DNA of 64,000 bases, from positions 208,598-272,597 of the forward strand of contig CAUYUJ010020516.1 in the NCBI GenBank assembly GCA_963575745.1, in the 5' to 3' direction. The notes below the pieces were generated by a model. That model was not told where the DNA came from and searched no databases. It saw only the letters and a program-made list of their open reading frames with translations. The position numbers and the translations under genes are program-made. Source of the DNA: Prorocentrum cordatum (lineage: Eukaryota > Sar > Dinophyceae > Prorocentrales > Prorocentraceae). Shown in pieces: positions 20,613 through 31,074 of this stretch (its first letter is position 1; each line of letters begins with the position of its first letter).

Positions 20613-20737
20613 GCCATCGCTCGGACGTCTATTCCCTGTTTTTGTTCGATCTCGTGCGTGGCTTGTTCGCCAAATGACCAAGGGATGCTCCTCGAGGGTT
20701 CTCGCTGCAGGAAAAATGCACACGTCCGAGCGATGGC
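20613..20737. mobile_element. Family H foldback element
   Basis: Copy of family H with both inverted ends (GCCATCGCTCGGACGT, ACGTCCGAGCGATGGC); the arms are nearly perfect. Confidence 0.8.
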
Positions 20738-21330
20738 AAGCGGATGGGCCTCGGGGAGGGGCCTCGGGGAGGGGACGTCGACCTGGCCTCGGCGGCGGAG
20801 CAACGCCGAGAGATCGGCCAAGGGCCCCCGATGGCGGAGCCGCGCCTTCCTGGGGCAGGCTGGGGCCCTCGGGCCCCCCTCCGCGATGCATGGGCGATCG
20901 GGGGTCGATGCAGCTCCCCCCATGCCTATCCCCCTGTCTCGTTGCCCCAGATCCGAGCTAGCCTCGAGCTGATCCCTATCCCCAAGATTCACGAGCCGCA
21001 AGGCGATGACAGTCTTGGAGATGAGCCAAACGGAGGGAACCCGTAAGGTCGGCATCGAGATGAGGTGATGCCACCCATCATGGGGATTGGGCCTGTAGGC
21101 AGGAGAGCCCAACATCGAATTGATAAGTCGGACCCGCAATGGAACTGAATCGGATCGGCGGAAACCGGCAGCCGAGTCGGCAGAAATCGGCAGTCTAGTA
21201 GGCCTCCGTTGAGACATCGGAGCCCGAATCGGACTCCCAAACCGCATCGAATCGGAACCGGAATCGACCACCATCGAATCGAATCGAACCGGAGGCATCG
21301 AAACGAGCCAAGTGTAGGTGTATGCTTCGG

Positions 21331-21494
21331 GGGTGGACAAATCCCCCTTTAGTAAACCTCCCTTTAGTGAAAATGGCCTGGGACCGAAACCGACGGACCT
21401 GGACCCGCAAAAATGACGGCCGCGACGCCCTCTCGCGAACCGAAAACGGCCGATTCCTTAATCGACGTGTCAGGGTAGGATGTCTGTCCACCCC
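21331..21494. mobile_element. Family F element
   Basis: Third family F copy with intact ends. Confidence 0.8.
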
Positions 21495-21667
21495 CGAATG
21501 CTCCAGGCTGGCAAACGCTCCTGCCAGGGCTCCCGGGGCTCCAGGAAGTCCTTGCTGTAGTGCGACTGGCTCCTCGGCCCGGCGGGCGCCGCAGGGCGCC
21601 GGCCCCCCCCCACGCGCCGCCACGAGGTCTCGACTCGACCAAAAACACCGCCAAGGAAAGCCGACTC

Positions 21668-21886
21668 TTTACCGGCCTCGAACTTATCCCTATAGCCGCC
21701 CTGTGGCTTCTATAGCCCTACAGACCTATAGCCGCCCTGTGGCTTCTTGGCGTGCCATTCTCTGAGGCACGCCAAGAAGCGATGACAATCTTAGGGATGC
21801 GCCCTCAAAAAATAAGGGAAACCCTGGGATTGGCATCGTGATGAGGAGATGCCCAACATAGGGATAGGGATATGTTCCAGGCTGGT
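21668..21886. mobile_element. Family A element with internal duplication
   Basis: Family A ends (TTTACCGGCCTCGAAC and GTTCCAGGCTGGTCA) enclose an extra duplicated TATAGCCGCCCTGTGGCTTC block, so the copy is about 60 bp longer than usual. Confidence 0.7.
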
Positions 21887-22390
21887 CAACTCTGGATGGA
21901 AACGACGGGCCTCGTGGAAGGACGTTGGGAACAACATCGTGACGTCGGGAGTTGTTGTTCACGCATAGCTGCTTCGCTCCAGGCTTCCACGCAAGGAACC
22001 ATCCAAGCGTGCTCCCGTCCGCTCGAGGCGAGCCTGATAACGGGCCAACAAAAACTTTAAGCTGGCGTGGCCGAGGAGCCGAATCAACTCTCGACGAACT
22101 TGCTCTCCTCCTCCTCCTCCTCTACCCCCCACCCCTCCCCCCATCCTCCCCCCCCCCATCCGGGCCACGGGGAAGGACGTTTGGAACAAAATCATGACGT
22201 CGGGAGTTTGGGGAAGGGGCCCCTGACCTCCAACGCGCTGAGACGCCAAGCGAAGAGGTTCTTCGCCGCTCGCCGCCCAGGGCCGCCACCGGGCCCTGGG
22301 ACCGTTGGAAGCCGGCCCAAGATGAACAACCGGACCTTCGGGAGGGCGGTGCACTTCCGGCGCCCCCGCAGATTGACAACCGCAATATCG

Positions 22391-22550
22391 GCGGTGGATA
22401 CACCTCCCTTAGTAAACCTCCCTGTAGTGAAAACGGCCTGGGACCGAAACCGACGGACCTGGGCCCTCAAAAAGACGGCCGCGACGCCCTCTCGCGAACC
22501 GAAAACGGCCAATTCGCTAATCGACGTGTCAGGGCAGGAGGTCTGTCCAA
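22391..22550. mobile_element. Family F element
   Basis: Fourth family F copy, slightly diverged ends. Confidence 0.75.
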
Positions 22551-22559
22551 CTCCGGCAA

Positions 22560-22900
22560 TACCTCGGATCTCTGGGTGGAGGTCGAGGCCGAGGCCGCCG
22601 TGTTCGACATGTTGTCGGTGGTATTTCTTGCAGGGCGCTCGTCGCCACGGCTGGACGCGGCTCGGGAGAGCTCGCCGGGGCTGGGTCTCTGTGGGGGGGC
22701 GGCAGGCTCGGGGCTCGAGGAACAGCTCCGAGAAGGTTCAGAGTTGCTCGGGGCCGACGCTCTCAGAGCGTTCCAGAATGCTCTGGAGCGACATACCCCT
22801 CATCCCCAGCCCCCCGACGTCGTGATTTTGGTCGCACTGTGCAGAGGTCTCGACCCACTCTCGGCACCAAAGTTTCATGCCGAGCCGGCTCTCTGACGGC
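22560..22900. other. GC-rich stretch, possible exon remnant
   Basis: Open on + with a splice-acceptor-like TTTCTTGCAG at about 22628. The translation has no recognisable domain. A short TA microsatellite follows at 22991-23012. Confidence 0.2.
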
Positions 22901-23225
22901 CCGAGGGCCTGAAAGCCTGCCGTCACGATTTTGCCACGTCGCGCGGGGGGTCTCTTTTTCGATTCCGATGGGTTATTCAAATGCCTTCGGCATGATATAT
23001 ATATATATATATACACCGACTAACCCTTCACAACTACACAATCAATTACCTGGGAAGTGGAAAACCAAAATTCGGCTCCCAGGCCTGCCTGGACACAGGC
23101 CCTTCGGATGACCTCGGAGGCCCCCTCCAGAGGGGCGCGGGGCAGCGGCCGCGCCGCTCGCGCGTGCCAGGGGGGCGGCCTGCCCCAGAACCCCCCGCCC
23201 GCCTCTCGAGGAGGCTCCTCGGACG

Positions 23226-24200
23226 ACGGCCCGGCCCCTCCTTGGACCCCTCCCCCTCCCCCTCCCCTCCCTCCTCCTCCTCCTCCCCTCCTCCTCCTCT
23301 CGCCAACTGCCTCCTTGTGTCTCTCTCTTACATCCTCCTCCTCCTCTCCTCCTCTCCGCATCCTACTCCTCTCTCCTCCTCTCTCCTCCTTCTCTCCCCT
23401 CCTCCCTCTCCCGCCTCCCTCCTTCCCTCCTCCTCCTCCTCCTCCCTCCTCCTCCTCCCCCTCCCTCCTCCCTCCTCCCTCCTCCCTCATCCTCCCTCCT
23501 CCTCCTCCTCTCCTCCTCCTCCTCTCCTCCTCCTCCTCCTCCTGCTCTCCTCCTCTCCTCCTCCTCTCCTCCTCCTCCTCCTCCTCCTCCTCCTCCTCCT
23601 CCGCCTCCTCTCCTCCTCTTCCTCTCCTCCTCCTCCTCCTCCTACTTCCTCCTCCTCCTCTCCTCCTCCCCCTCCCCCTCCCATCCTCCCCACTCCTCCA
23701 TTCCTCCATTCCTCCATTCCTCCATTCCTCCATTCCTCCCATTCCTCCATCCTCATTCCTCCTACTCTCCTCCTCCTCGCCTCCTCCTCCCTTCTCTTCC
23801 TCTCTCTCTCCTCCTCCTCCTCCTCCTCCTCTCCTCCTCCGCCTCTCTTCCTCCCCCTCCTCCTCCTCCTCCTCCTCCTCCTCCTCCTCCTCCTCCCCTC
23901 CTCTCCCCCTCCTCCTCCCCCCTCCTCTCCTCCTCTCCTCCTCCTCCTCCTCTCCTCTCCTCCTCTCCCCTCCTCCTCCTCCTCCTCCTCCTCCTCCTCC
24001 TCCCTCCTCCTCCTCCTCCTCCTCCCCCCTCCTCCTCTCCTCTCCTCCCCTCATCCCTCCTACTCCTCCTCTCCTCCTCCTCCTCCTCCTCCTCTCCTCC
24101 TCCTCCTCCTCCTCCTCCCCTTCCTCTCCTCCTTCATCTCCTCTTCCTCTCCTCTCCTCCTCCTCCTCCTCCCCTCCTCCTCCTCTCCTCCTCCTCTCTC
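23226..24200 (+). repeat. Long TCC/CTCC pyrimidine tract
   Basis: Nearly 1 kb of almost pure pyrimidine made of TCC, CTCC and TTCC units, including five tandem CATTCCTC-type units near 23697-23740. It is the largest simple-repeat tract in the window. Frames of about 400 codons across it on both strands are artefacts. Confidence 0.95.
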
Positions 24201-24412
24201 CCCCCCTTTTTCCGATTCGTCCTTTCGCCATACCTCCTCGTCCCCCCTGCCTCCTGCCTTCCGAAGAAGCCCCACCCTAGAGAGCCCACGCAAGACGTGC
24301 GCGCCCACCCGTGCGTGAAACCGGGCCCTCCGGGTCCGCGAGGCCAGTCTCGCGTGTCACGACCGCCCGCACGATGCCTCATCGCGAAACCAGCGAAACG
24401 GAACGTGCGCTT

Positions 24413-24589
24413 TGAAGTCGGGGCGTTGACCTAAGGAACCCTAAATAAGGAACGAGGCCCCGATTTTCCATAAGTTAAACTTCGATTTCCCATGGAAGAC
24501 CTCAGGAAAACCCGAGGCAAGCTGCGAAACATTCAAGGAACACCGAGCCCCTCCCCAACGAAAGGGTTCCTTCTTCAGGGCCCCGACTG
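24413..24589. mobile_element. Family C element
   Basis: Family C copy with intact right end (GGGCCCCGACTG then TA). The left end is slightly altered (GAAGTCGGGGC). Confidence 0.75.
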
Positions 24590-24780
24590 TACGTCTGCTC
24601 TTCGCTCATGCCCCCCCCCTCGCCCCACCCGATGATCCTCGTCATATGCGTTGGCGTTAGACTGGGCATGTCCCCCTATAGGCAGATCTTGGGTGAAAAA
24701 CCAAAAACAGACAACAAACATTCCAAACAATCAGAACAGACTCGAATGATCCCGGAGGATCATCCCATCAAAGTCTTTTT

Positions 24781-25010
24781 ATGGCTATAGGGCTATGGGA
24801 CTATTGGGCTATAGGGCGATGGTGCTACAGGGCTGGGGGGCGATAAGGCTATACAGCCACAGGGCGGCTATAGGTCTGTAGGGCTATAGGGTTTTGGGGC
24901 TATAGGACTCTAGGGCGATAGGGCTATAACAAAATACATGGCTATAGGGCTATGAAGCACCCGGGCACACACCCGGGCACCCGGGCACCCAAGCGGGCCG
25001 CGGAAATCGG
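24781..25010 (+). repeat. CTATAGGGC minisatellite and CACCCGGG repeat
   Basis: 24781-24955 is a degenerate tandem array of CTATAGGGC-like 9-mers. 24958-25010 repeats CACCCGGG. A half copy of family E (about 24655-24760) precedes it. Confidence 0.8.
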
Positions 25011-25162
25011 TAGCAAACCACGACTGACCATATGCGTCCGCTGGGACTCCTACGGAGGCAAGCTCTGATTGGGGACAAATCGTCCCCTGAGCAGTTCTTG
25101 ACTATGCTTGAATACTCCTCCTGTGCAGCGACGCGCCCGCCTTGAAACACGCCGCCGCCGTA

Positions 25163-25440
25163 TGCCTGCCCGCCGAGGCCCTTCCCAGCACGGCGTGGTC
25201 GGCGCGCCGTGAGGGCCGACGCGGGCTGCGCGCTGTGTCGGGACCGAAGAGGGCAAGCGAGCACCTGGGCCGGCACCCGGCCGGAGGACCGCCGCCCCAC
25301 CGAAGGGTTCGCGCCCGCGTGTGCTCGTCCGCCCAGGCCCTTCCACACGACGCGGGCGGCGCAGCGGAGGGCCGACGCAGGCTGCGCGCTGCGCGCTGTC
25401 GGCGGCACCGACCGGGCAAGCGAGCACTCGGGTTCTGTCG
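25163..25440 (+). repeat. Two copies of a GC-rich 100-bp block
   Basis: A block containing GAGGCCCTTCC and AGGGCCGACGC(A/G)GGCTG occurs at about 25163-25265 and 25340-25440, with a third copy near 37540-37600. No protein was recognised in any frame. Confidence 0.6.
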
Positions 25441-25591
25441 GGCGTGTACCCCCACAGGCGGATTTTGGGTGAGAAGTAGCAAGTAGTCAAAGCATGCTCA
25501 AGCATAGTCAAAGCATGGTCGAAACATAGTGCCCAGACTATTCGTTGACTATCTTCGGATATTCCTCCTGCAGAGGGGCTTACCCGACTTA
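25437..25591. mobile_element. Family E foldback element
   Basis: Family E copy with diverged ends (GTCGGGCGTGTACCCCCACA left, GAGGGGCTTACCCGAC right). Confidence 0.65.
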
Positions 25592-25969
25592 CCACTTGGG
25601 CTGACACACGGCCTGGGGACCACCTGGGACGCAGAACGAATACACTGGCAGGCGAGCCAAGCATCGAATCGACAAATCAGATCGGCGATCGAGATGAACC
25701 GGATCGGCGGGAATCGGCAGCCGGGTCGGGAAAAATAGAACTGGCAGAAATCAGCAGGCCAGCAGGCCTCCGTTGAGAAACCGAAGCCCGAATCGAAGTC
25801 CTAAACCGCATCGAATCGGGGCTGGAATCGACCGACTTCGAATCGAATCGAATCGGAGGGATCGAAACGAGCCCTGCACTGATACTGCGTGCTTATGTTG
25901 GAGGCGCACGTCCGATACGAGCGCATGGCATGGGCATCTCGTAGTAGATCGTTTCCCGAGAATGAAGGC

Positions 25970-26374
25970 GCCCTGGGACACACAAATAACTACACACCAA
26001 TAACAGGAATCCCCATGATTTCCAAGATCTTCTGGGTTGTTGCCTTCCCCCCCACATCCCATAGTTTTCCACATGTCCCTGGGAATCGACGATGAATTAT
26101 GTCTGTTTGGACGCCCGAAATGGGCACGGAAAGAATGGGCACAGTGCCCAACAACAAATGTTGTCCCAAACCAGCAGCGGCCGCCGTTGGGCAGGCGGCC
26201 TTCTGTCTCGAATTGACACAGGCCGCGGCGGCGTGGACAGCGAGTCCTGTTCAAGATGAACAAGATCCGCTGTTGGGCACTGTGCCCATTCTTTCCGTGC
26301 CCATTTCGCTCGTGCAGAGTAGCTTTCCACATTTCCCTGGGAATCGATGATGAGTTGTGCATGTGTGTGTGTGT
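25970..26374. repeat. Family B repeat split by an inserted element
   Basis: Family B sequence (25970-26107 and 26324-26374) is interrupted by a family O element. The B sequence next to the insertion is present on both sides: a 42-bp block at 26066-26107 and a close copy at 26324-26365. Confidence 0.75.
26106..26315. mobile_element. Family O element with inverted ends of about 41 bp
   Basis: Ends start GGACGCCCGAAATGGGCACG and finish with the near inverted complement. The centre includes ACAACAAATGTTGT and two inverted GGCCGC blocks. A second copy is at 63675-63888. About 42 bp of flank is duplicated around it. Confidence 0.85.
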
Positions 26375-26464
26375 GTTTGTTTCTTCCCCTCCCGAGAGGA
26401 GCAGGGCGCCTTCTTAGGAGGGCTTCGCGACATTGGGCGGAAAGGGTCGGGTGCGGCCGAAGAG

Positions 26465-26560
26465 GGGCCCTGGGACACACAAACAACTACACACAAACAA
26501 CTGGATGCTCCATCTTTCCCCATATTTTCTCTCTCTCTCTCTGTGTTTCTTCCCTCCCGA
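26465..26560 (+). repeat. Family B repeat, partial
   Basis: Family B copy ending in a TCTCTCTCTCTCTGTG run. Confidence 0.6.
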
Positions 26561-26805
26561 GAGGAGCAGGGCCCGGCGGCGCCCGCCACGGAGCCCGCAC
26601 CCGAAGTTTCTCTGAGAGCTCGCGCGTCGCCCCACTGCGAGGCAGGCGCGCACGGAGGGGCAACGCCCTCTCAGGAGGGCTTCGCGGCAGTGGGCGGAGA
26701 GGGCCGGGTGCTGCTGAAGAGGGGCTTCGGCGAACCCCCCAAGCACATGGGGGAGAAACGGCACCCACGTGATTTTCCGAGGTCCGCGCGAGTCACTCTG
26801 ATCGT

Positions 26806-27095
26806 CGCCGAACTCCTCTCCTCGGTGCGCGCAGCGCGCCAGAGGCCGGGCCAGAGGCGCCGCCCGGGGGGACCGGCGCCGATCCGCGAAATCCGCGTGG
26901 GTCCGAGAAATTACGCGCACGCAATGTATGAAGGGGCCCCAGGGCACACAACATAAATATACACACTCAAATAACAGGATTCCCCATGTTTCCCTTTATT
27001 TTCAGGGTTTTGGTCTTTCCCCCAATTCCCATATTTTTTCTGATATTTTCCGGGGAGGCGACGATTACTTGTGTCTGTGTGCTTTTTCCCCTCCT
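26806..27095. repeat. Segmental duplicate of 19151-19340, with family B copy
   Basis: Partner of the duplicate at 19151. The GC-rich block and the junction into family B (26931-27095) are both preserved, so the two were duplicated together or B inserted before duplication. Confidence 0.75.
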
Positions 27096-27106
27096 GAGCT
27101 GCTAAA

Positions 27107-27246
27107 GTACCCCTGGCAAAGGGCGCCCCCAGCCAGCCTTGCGCTCCGTTTTGGAAGCCTTGGCGCCGCCTGAGCCTCGCAAGAGGTGCGCTGGAGGCTG
27201 CGGGGGCCGCCCTGAGAATCCTGGGGGCACCTTGGGCCAGTGGCAC
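27107..27246. repeat. Family N repeat
   Basis: About 140 bp starting GCCCCTGGCAAAGGGCGCC and ending near GGGCCAGTGGCAC. Related to 35687-35829 and, partially, to 40505-40622. Ends are weakly inverted (CCCCTGG/CCAGTGG). Confidence 0.6.
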
Positions 27247-27335
27247 TCCCAGCAACACCCGACAGGGGGGGTGGGAGGGGGGGTCTGGCTCCGGACCTCT
27301 GCTTCATGCCACTGTTTGCAGCAGAGCGTCCTCTC

Positions 27336-27460
27336 GCCATCGCTCGGACGTCCATTCCCTGTGCTTTTTTCGGTTTCGTGCGTGGTTTTTTCGCCAAATG
27401 GTCAAGGATGCTCCTCGATGGTCCTCGCCGAAGGAGAAATGCACACGTCCGAGCGATGCC
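27336..27460. mobile_element. Family H foldback element
   Basis: Third family H copy with inverted ends around a GCGTGGTTTTTTC centre. Confidence 0.75.
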
Positions 27461-28036
27461 AAGTCCTGTGGGGGGAGACTCCCCCTGCTTGAAACAGGCG
27501 CCAGACACAGCCAAGATCTACTCCGTGGGGGGGGGGGGCGGGTGCGAGGTCCCGCGCCCATCGGCAAAACAGTGAATGCGAAAGCGATCACAATAGTACA
27601 AGTCTCTTTGGGTGGTGCCGACCACCCCCCCGTCTGAGCGCCGCCGATCCTCAGCGCCTCGTCGAGCATCGCCACGGCCGTCCGCAGCGCCTCGGCCCAG
27701 CGCAGCACCTCGGGGCCGCCAGAACGCGTCCACATACCCACTGCCGAGGGGGCGTGCCATGGGGGCCTTGTGGGGAGCGGTGGACAGCATGGACATCCAG
27801 GGGCAGACGTCCACATCCACCGCTCCCGGAGTCAAGAACAATCAGCATCGGCTCGGAATTGGAATCGAACCGAACCAGAGGCGCCAAGCAGGCATCGAGC
27901 CGCCTCGTGTCGAACACTCCTAAACGGCGCATGGGACACACAAAGGCATACCAGTACCATATGTCCTCCGTGGAGGCGCGGTAGTAGATCGCATCCCGAG
28001 CGGTGTGGCCAGAAGGCGCTCGCCACGACGCATGTA

Positions 28037-28211
28037 CAGTCGGGGCGTTGACCTAATGAAACCTAAATAAGGAACGAGTCCCCTTTTATGATAAGTTGAA
28101 CTTCGATTTCCCATCGAAAACCTTGGGAAAACCTGAGGCAAACTGTGAATAAATCAAGGAACACGGAGCCCCTCCCCAACGAAAAGGGTTCCTTCTTCAA
28201 GACCCCTACTG
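28037..28211. mobile_element. Family C element, TA-flanked
   Basis: Family C copy with CAGTCGGGGC and CCCCTACTG ends and flanking TA dinucleotides. Confidence 0.8.
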
Positions 28212-28383
28212 TACTCATGAGAGTCCTCGGTGCGCGCGTCGACCCTGGGGGGCCGACGCACTTACATAGAATACGCATGTCGGGGCGACGCCGAGTGGAC
28301 GAGGACCTTGGATGCTCGTTCTGGGGAGCGTCCTGGAGCCACTCGCTCCACTCGTGCGTCGAAGCTGCGTCGAACGTCAGTCG

Positions 28384-28475
28384 ATTTGGGTCGACCCTGA
28401 GTCGAACCTGAGTCGAACCTGAGTCGAACCTGCGTCGAACTTGAGTCGAACTTGAGTCGAACTGGGGTCGAACAG
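28384..28475 (+). repeat. 11-bp tandem repeat (GAGTCGAACCT)
   Basis: Eight tandem 11-bp units of the type TCGAACCTGAG. The period is not a multiple of three, so it is not coding. Confidence 0.9.
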
Positions 28476-28564
28476 ATCCGTTAGGTGGGCTCCAGGAAGG
28501 TCCCCGAAAACAACTTCGAACTTGTAGAATACGTGTGTTGGGGTGACGCCGAGTGGAGGAGGAC

Positions 28565-28760
28565 CCGCTCCGGCGAAGGGCGCCTGGGGGTCGGAGCCGC
28601 CGTGCCGCGCGGCGCCGCCGGGGCCGCCGTGCAGCTCCTCCAGCAGCGCGGCGGCGGCCTCCGCCGTGGTCACGCGGTGGGCCTCGGACTGCCGCCGCCA
28701 GCCGAAGCGCGAGGCGAGGGTGCCGCCGCCCAGGGCCACGTGGGGCAGCCCCTCCAGCGC
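28565..28760 (-). CDS. DTW-domain gene, C-terminal exon
   Basis: Read on the minus strand from an AG acceptor at 28762-28761, the exon encodes ALEGLPHVALGGG, then SRFGWRRQSEAHRVTTAEAA, then a Leu/Glu helix (AALLEELHGG). The DTW family ends its domain with a conserved Arg-x-x-x block followed by a TxEA helix, and this matches. The exon continues to a possible GT donor after 28565 and then a Pro/Gly-rich tail. DTW enzymes transfer an aminocarboxypropyl group from S-adenosylmethionine to tRNA uridine. The duplicate exon start at 28931-28972 encloses an inserted family E element, creating a GC-AG intron (28761-28955). Confidence 0.65.
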
Positions 28761-28778
28761 CTCGGACGCGCAGACGAG

Positions 28779-28930
28779 GATTTTCGACGAAGAATCAAAA
28801 ATACCCCCAAAATACGGAACAAAAATCATCCAAACATAGTCTGGTGACTATTTGTTGAGCATCTTGTGACCTTTTTGGGGTATTGTTTAAAATATGTTCT
28901 ATCTTCCGTCGACAATCCCTCTGTAGGGGG
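28779..28930. mobile_element. Family E element between 42-bp duplications, probable intron
   Basis: A family E relative (GATTTTCGACGAAG left, CTGTAGGGGG right) sits between 28736-28778 and its copy 28931-28972. In minus orientation the two duplicates give CAG followed by GCGCTGG on one side and GAG followed by GCGCTGG on the other. Splicing at those points removes the element as a GC-AG intron. Confidence 0.65.
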
Positions 28931-28955
28931 CCACGTGGGGCAGCCCCTCCAGCGC

Positions 28956-29009
28956 CTGGACGCACAGACGAGGCGTGCACGGAGCGACGAGCGGAAAGGG
29001 GGGGGGGTC
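28956..29009 (-). CDS. DTW-domain gene, 54-nt internal exon
   Basis: Between the AG at 29011-29010 and the CAG before the GC donor at 28955, the minus strand encodes DPPPFPLVAPCTPRLCVQ. It joins in phase to ALEGLPHVALG of the next exon. It corresponds to the variable linker between the DGTW motif and the C-terminal block. The ten-C run makes the exact frame vulnerable to sequencing error. Confidence 0.45.
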
Positions 29010-29010
29010 C

Positions 29011-29214
29011 TACGCTCAAGTCGGGCCTGTCCCCCTAGAGGGGGCTTCTCGACGAAAAATGAACAATACCCTCAACATAATCAAACAATAGTCCCAAAAT
29101 GGTCTGGGGACTATGATTTAAGGATTTGTGTTTAAAATGTTTGGCATATTTTTGGAGCATTTTCTATTTTTCGTCGTCGATCCCCCTGTAGGGGGACACG
29201 CCCGACTTAAGCGT
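29011..29214. mobile_element. Family E element between 38-41 bp duplications
   Basis: Inverted ends run TACGCTCAAGTCGGGCCTGT to ACACGCCCGACTTAAGCGTA. The flank GCGTGCACGGAGCGACGAGC (28973 on) recurs as GCGTACATGGAGCGACGAAC (29211 on), about 38-41 bp in all. In minus orientation, CAG followed by GACCCC upstream and TAG followed by GACCCC downstream would make a GA-AG intron (29010-29242). Confidence 0.7.
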
Positions 29215-29388
29215 ACATGGAGCGACGAACGGACACGGGGTCCTGCGCGAGATGACACACAGTCGGCCCGACATCAGGAGGACGCGCAGGAAGGCCGCAC
29301 GCGGAGCGCGGCCGGCGAGAGGGGCCAAGAAGGGGCCGATGAGGCACGGAGGCAAGGGCAAGTACCCTCGGGAAGGTACCCTGGGCTG

Positions 29389-29442
29389 TAGCGACCTGGG
29401 AGCACCTGGGAGCGCCTGGGAGCGCCTGGGATCGCCTGTGAT

Positions 29443-29475
<33 letters not shown>

Positions 29476-29492
29476 CTGGTGGCGCCTGGGAG
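29389..29492 (+). repeat. 10-bp tandem repeat GGGAGCGCCT
   Basis: About ten tandem 10-mers with minor variants. An AC microsatellite follows at 29697-29727. Confidence 0.9.
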
Positions 29493-29727
29493 CGGCTTAC
29501 GCCACGGCTTCCAAGGGCCCACCAGCACGGCACGCTGCAATTGGAAAGACGAGAGGGTACTCCCGCGCGACCTGGCCTGGGGCACGGCTGGAGCGCGCGT
29601 GCCCTCACGAAGGAACCCGCCATGCGTCGTCGCCCACTCCTACGGTCGGATCCACGACACAGGAGCATCCTGCAGGAGCATGAGACCCTCCGCCTGCCAC
29701 ACACACACACACTCACACACACACACA

Positions 29728-29883
29728 TTACCAGCCTCGAACGTATCCCTATCCCTAAGATCGACACGCCAAAAGGCGATGACAATCTTAGGGATTCGCC
29801 CTCAAAAAAAGGGAATCCCTAAGATTGGCATCGTGATGAGGAGATGCCCAGCATAGGGATAGGGATATGTTCCAGGCTGGTAA
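29728..29883. mobile_element. Family A element, complete, TSD ACACA
   Basis: 156 bp from TTACCAGCCTCGAACG to GTTCCAGGCTGGTAA. The ends are inverted complements of about 28 bp (TTACCAGCCT.GAAC.TATCCC type). A 5-bp duplication ACACA lies at 29723-29727 and 29884-29888. The centre is itself foldback (two CCTAAGAT/ATCTTAGG pairs). This copy best defines family A. Confidence 0.9.
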
Positions 29884-30663
29884 ACACAGACAGGACATCC
29901 AAGGCCCCCCCCCCCCAGGCACAAGAACGTCCAACAGACCCGACACACACTAGGAGACCCTCCCCGAACCGACCCCGACCTGGACCACCTCGGCCCGACT
30001 GCAGACCACCACCACCACCGCCATGCCCAGCCAGGGCCAGCCCTGAGGTATGGGCGCTGCAGCATTTCCCCTGGGGGGCACCAAACGGTACCGACACCGC
30101 CACTCCCCGGACCTCCCCCGGGGAACGCTCTGACCAGGATTTGGAGGCGAATCCAGCGGTGGCGACGACGGAGGCCCGGGAGGCCCAAACATAGGAGCAC
30201 GGGGGAAGGGTAGAGGTATGGGCACCTCTTCCTCCTCTGATTCCCACCAAGCGTTGTCGCCCCACTGTAGACCGCCACCACCAGCGCCATGCCTGGCCAG
30301 GGCCAGCCCTGAGATCTGGGCGACGCAGCATCTTCCCACCAGGCGCCTCCGCCCAGCGCCGGGTCCCGCGGCACCCTCACGGATCGACCCAGCTCGAGGC
30401 ATGCCGCCGCAAGACCAGGCCTGGCGCTCTGGTAGTGATGTGTTCGCGGTGTTGAGCTTTTGGCCGCAGCGTCGGATCTCAGGGATCCCCGTCACATGCA
30501 GTGCACGCCCCAGCTAGCCTCGAGCTGGTCCCTATCCCACAGATCGACGAGCCCAAAGGCGGTGACAGTCTTGGGGAGACGAGCCATCGGACACGGAGGG
30601 GATCCGCAAGGCCGGCATCGAGATGAGGTGATGCCACCCATCATTGGGATAGGGCCTGTAGGG

Positions 30664-30868
30664 CTATCAGGGGCCTCCTTGATGGGGTCCGAGTCCATGG
30701 GGTCGGGGGCTGACGCCGCATCGCCAATGCCTCGCCGATGCATCGGCGGCATCGGCGATGCATCGGCCACGTCGGCGTGGAGAGCTCGCGCTGCACATCG
30801 AACCGCATCGCCGATGCATCGGCGACGCGGCGCGATCCTCCGACCCCACCCGCTCCGACCTCGTCCGT
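30664..30868. mobile_element. Family L element built on GCCGATGCATCGGC
   Basis: Related to 59852-60062. Ends GGGGCCTCCTTGATGGGGTC and CCTCCGACCCCA are inverted. The centre is a cluster of the self-complementary GATGCATC core. Confidence 0.65.
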
Positions 30869-30906
30869 GCACACGCCCTCGTGGCCGAGGCCAGGAGGGC
30901 CTGAGC

Positions 30907-31063
30907 TAACCAGCCTCGAAGGTATCCCTATCCCTACGATGGGCGAGCAAGAAGCGAGGACAGTCTCAGGGATGGGCCCTCGGAAACGGAGGGACTCCTT
31001 ACGATCGGCCTCGAGGTGCGGTGATGTCAAACATAGGGATAGGGATATGTTCCAAAGTGGTCA
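30907..31063. mobile_element. Family A element, TSD TGAGC
   Basis: 157 bp from TAACCAGCCTCGAAGG to TTCCAAAGTGGTCA, with a 5-bp duplication TGAGC at 30902-30906 and 31064-31068. It lies directly beside the DGTW exon duplicate on the DTW gene strand, so it may be part of an intron. Confidence 0.8.
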
Positions 31064-31074
31064 TGAGCGCCGTC

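Noticed and set aside
23057-24318. Very long Ser/Pro/Leu or Glu/Arg/Gly open frames on both strands (also at 606-2155, 4339-5003, 36432-37161)
   Set aside because: They come from stop-free TCC/GGA arrays, are open on both strands and in several frames, and have no non-repetitive domain.
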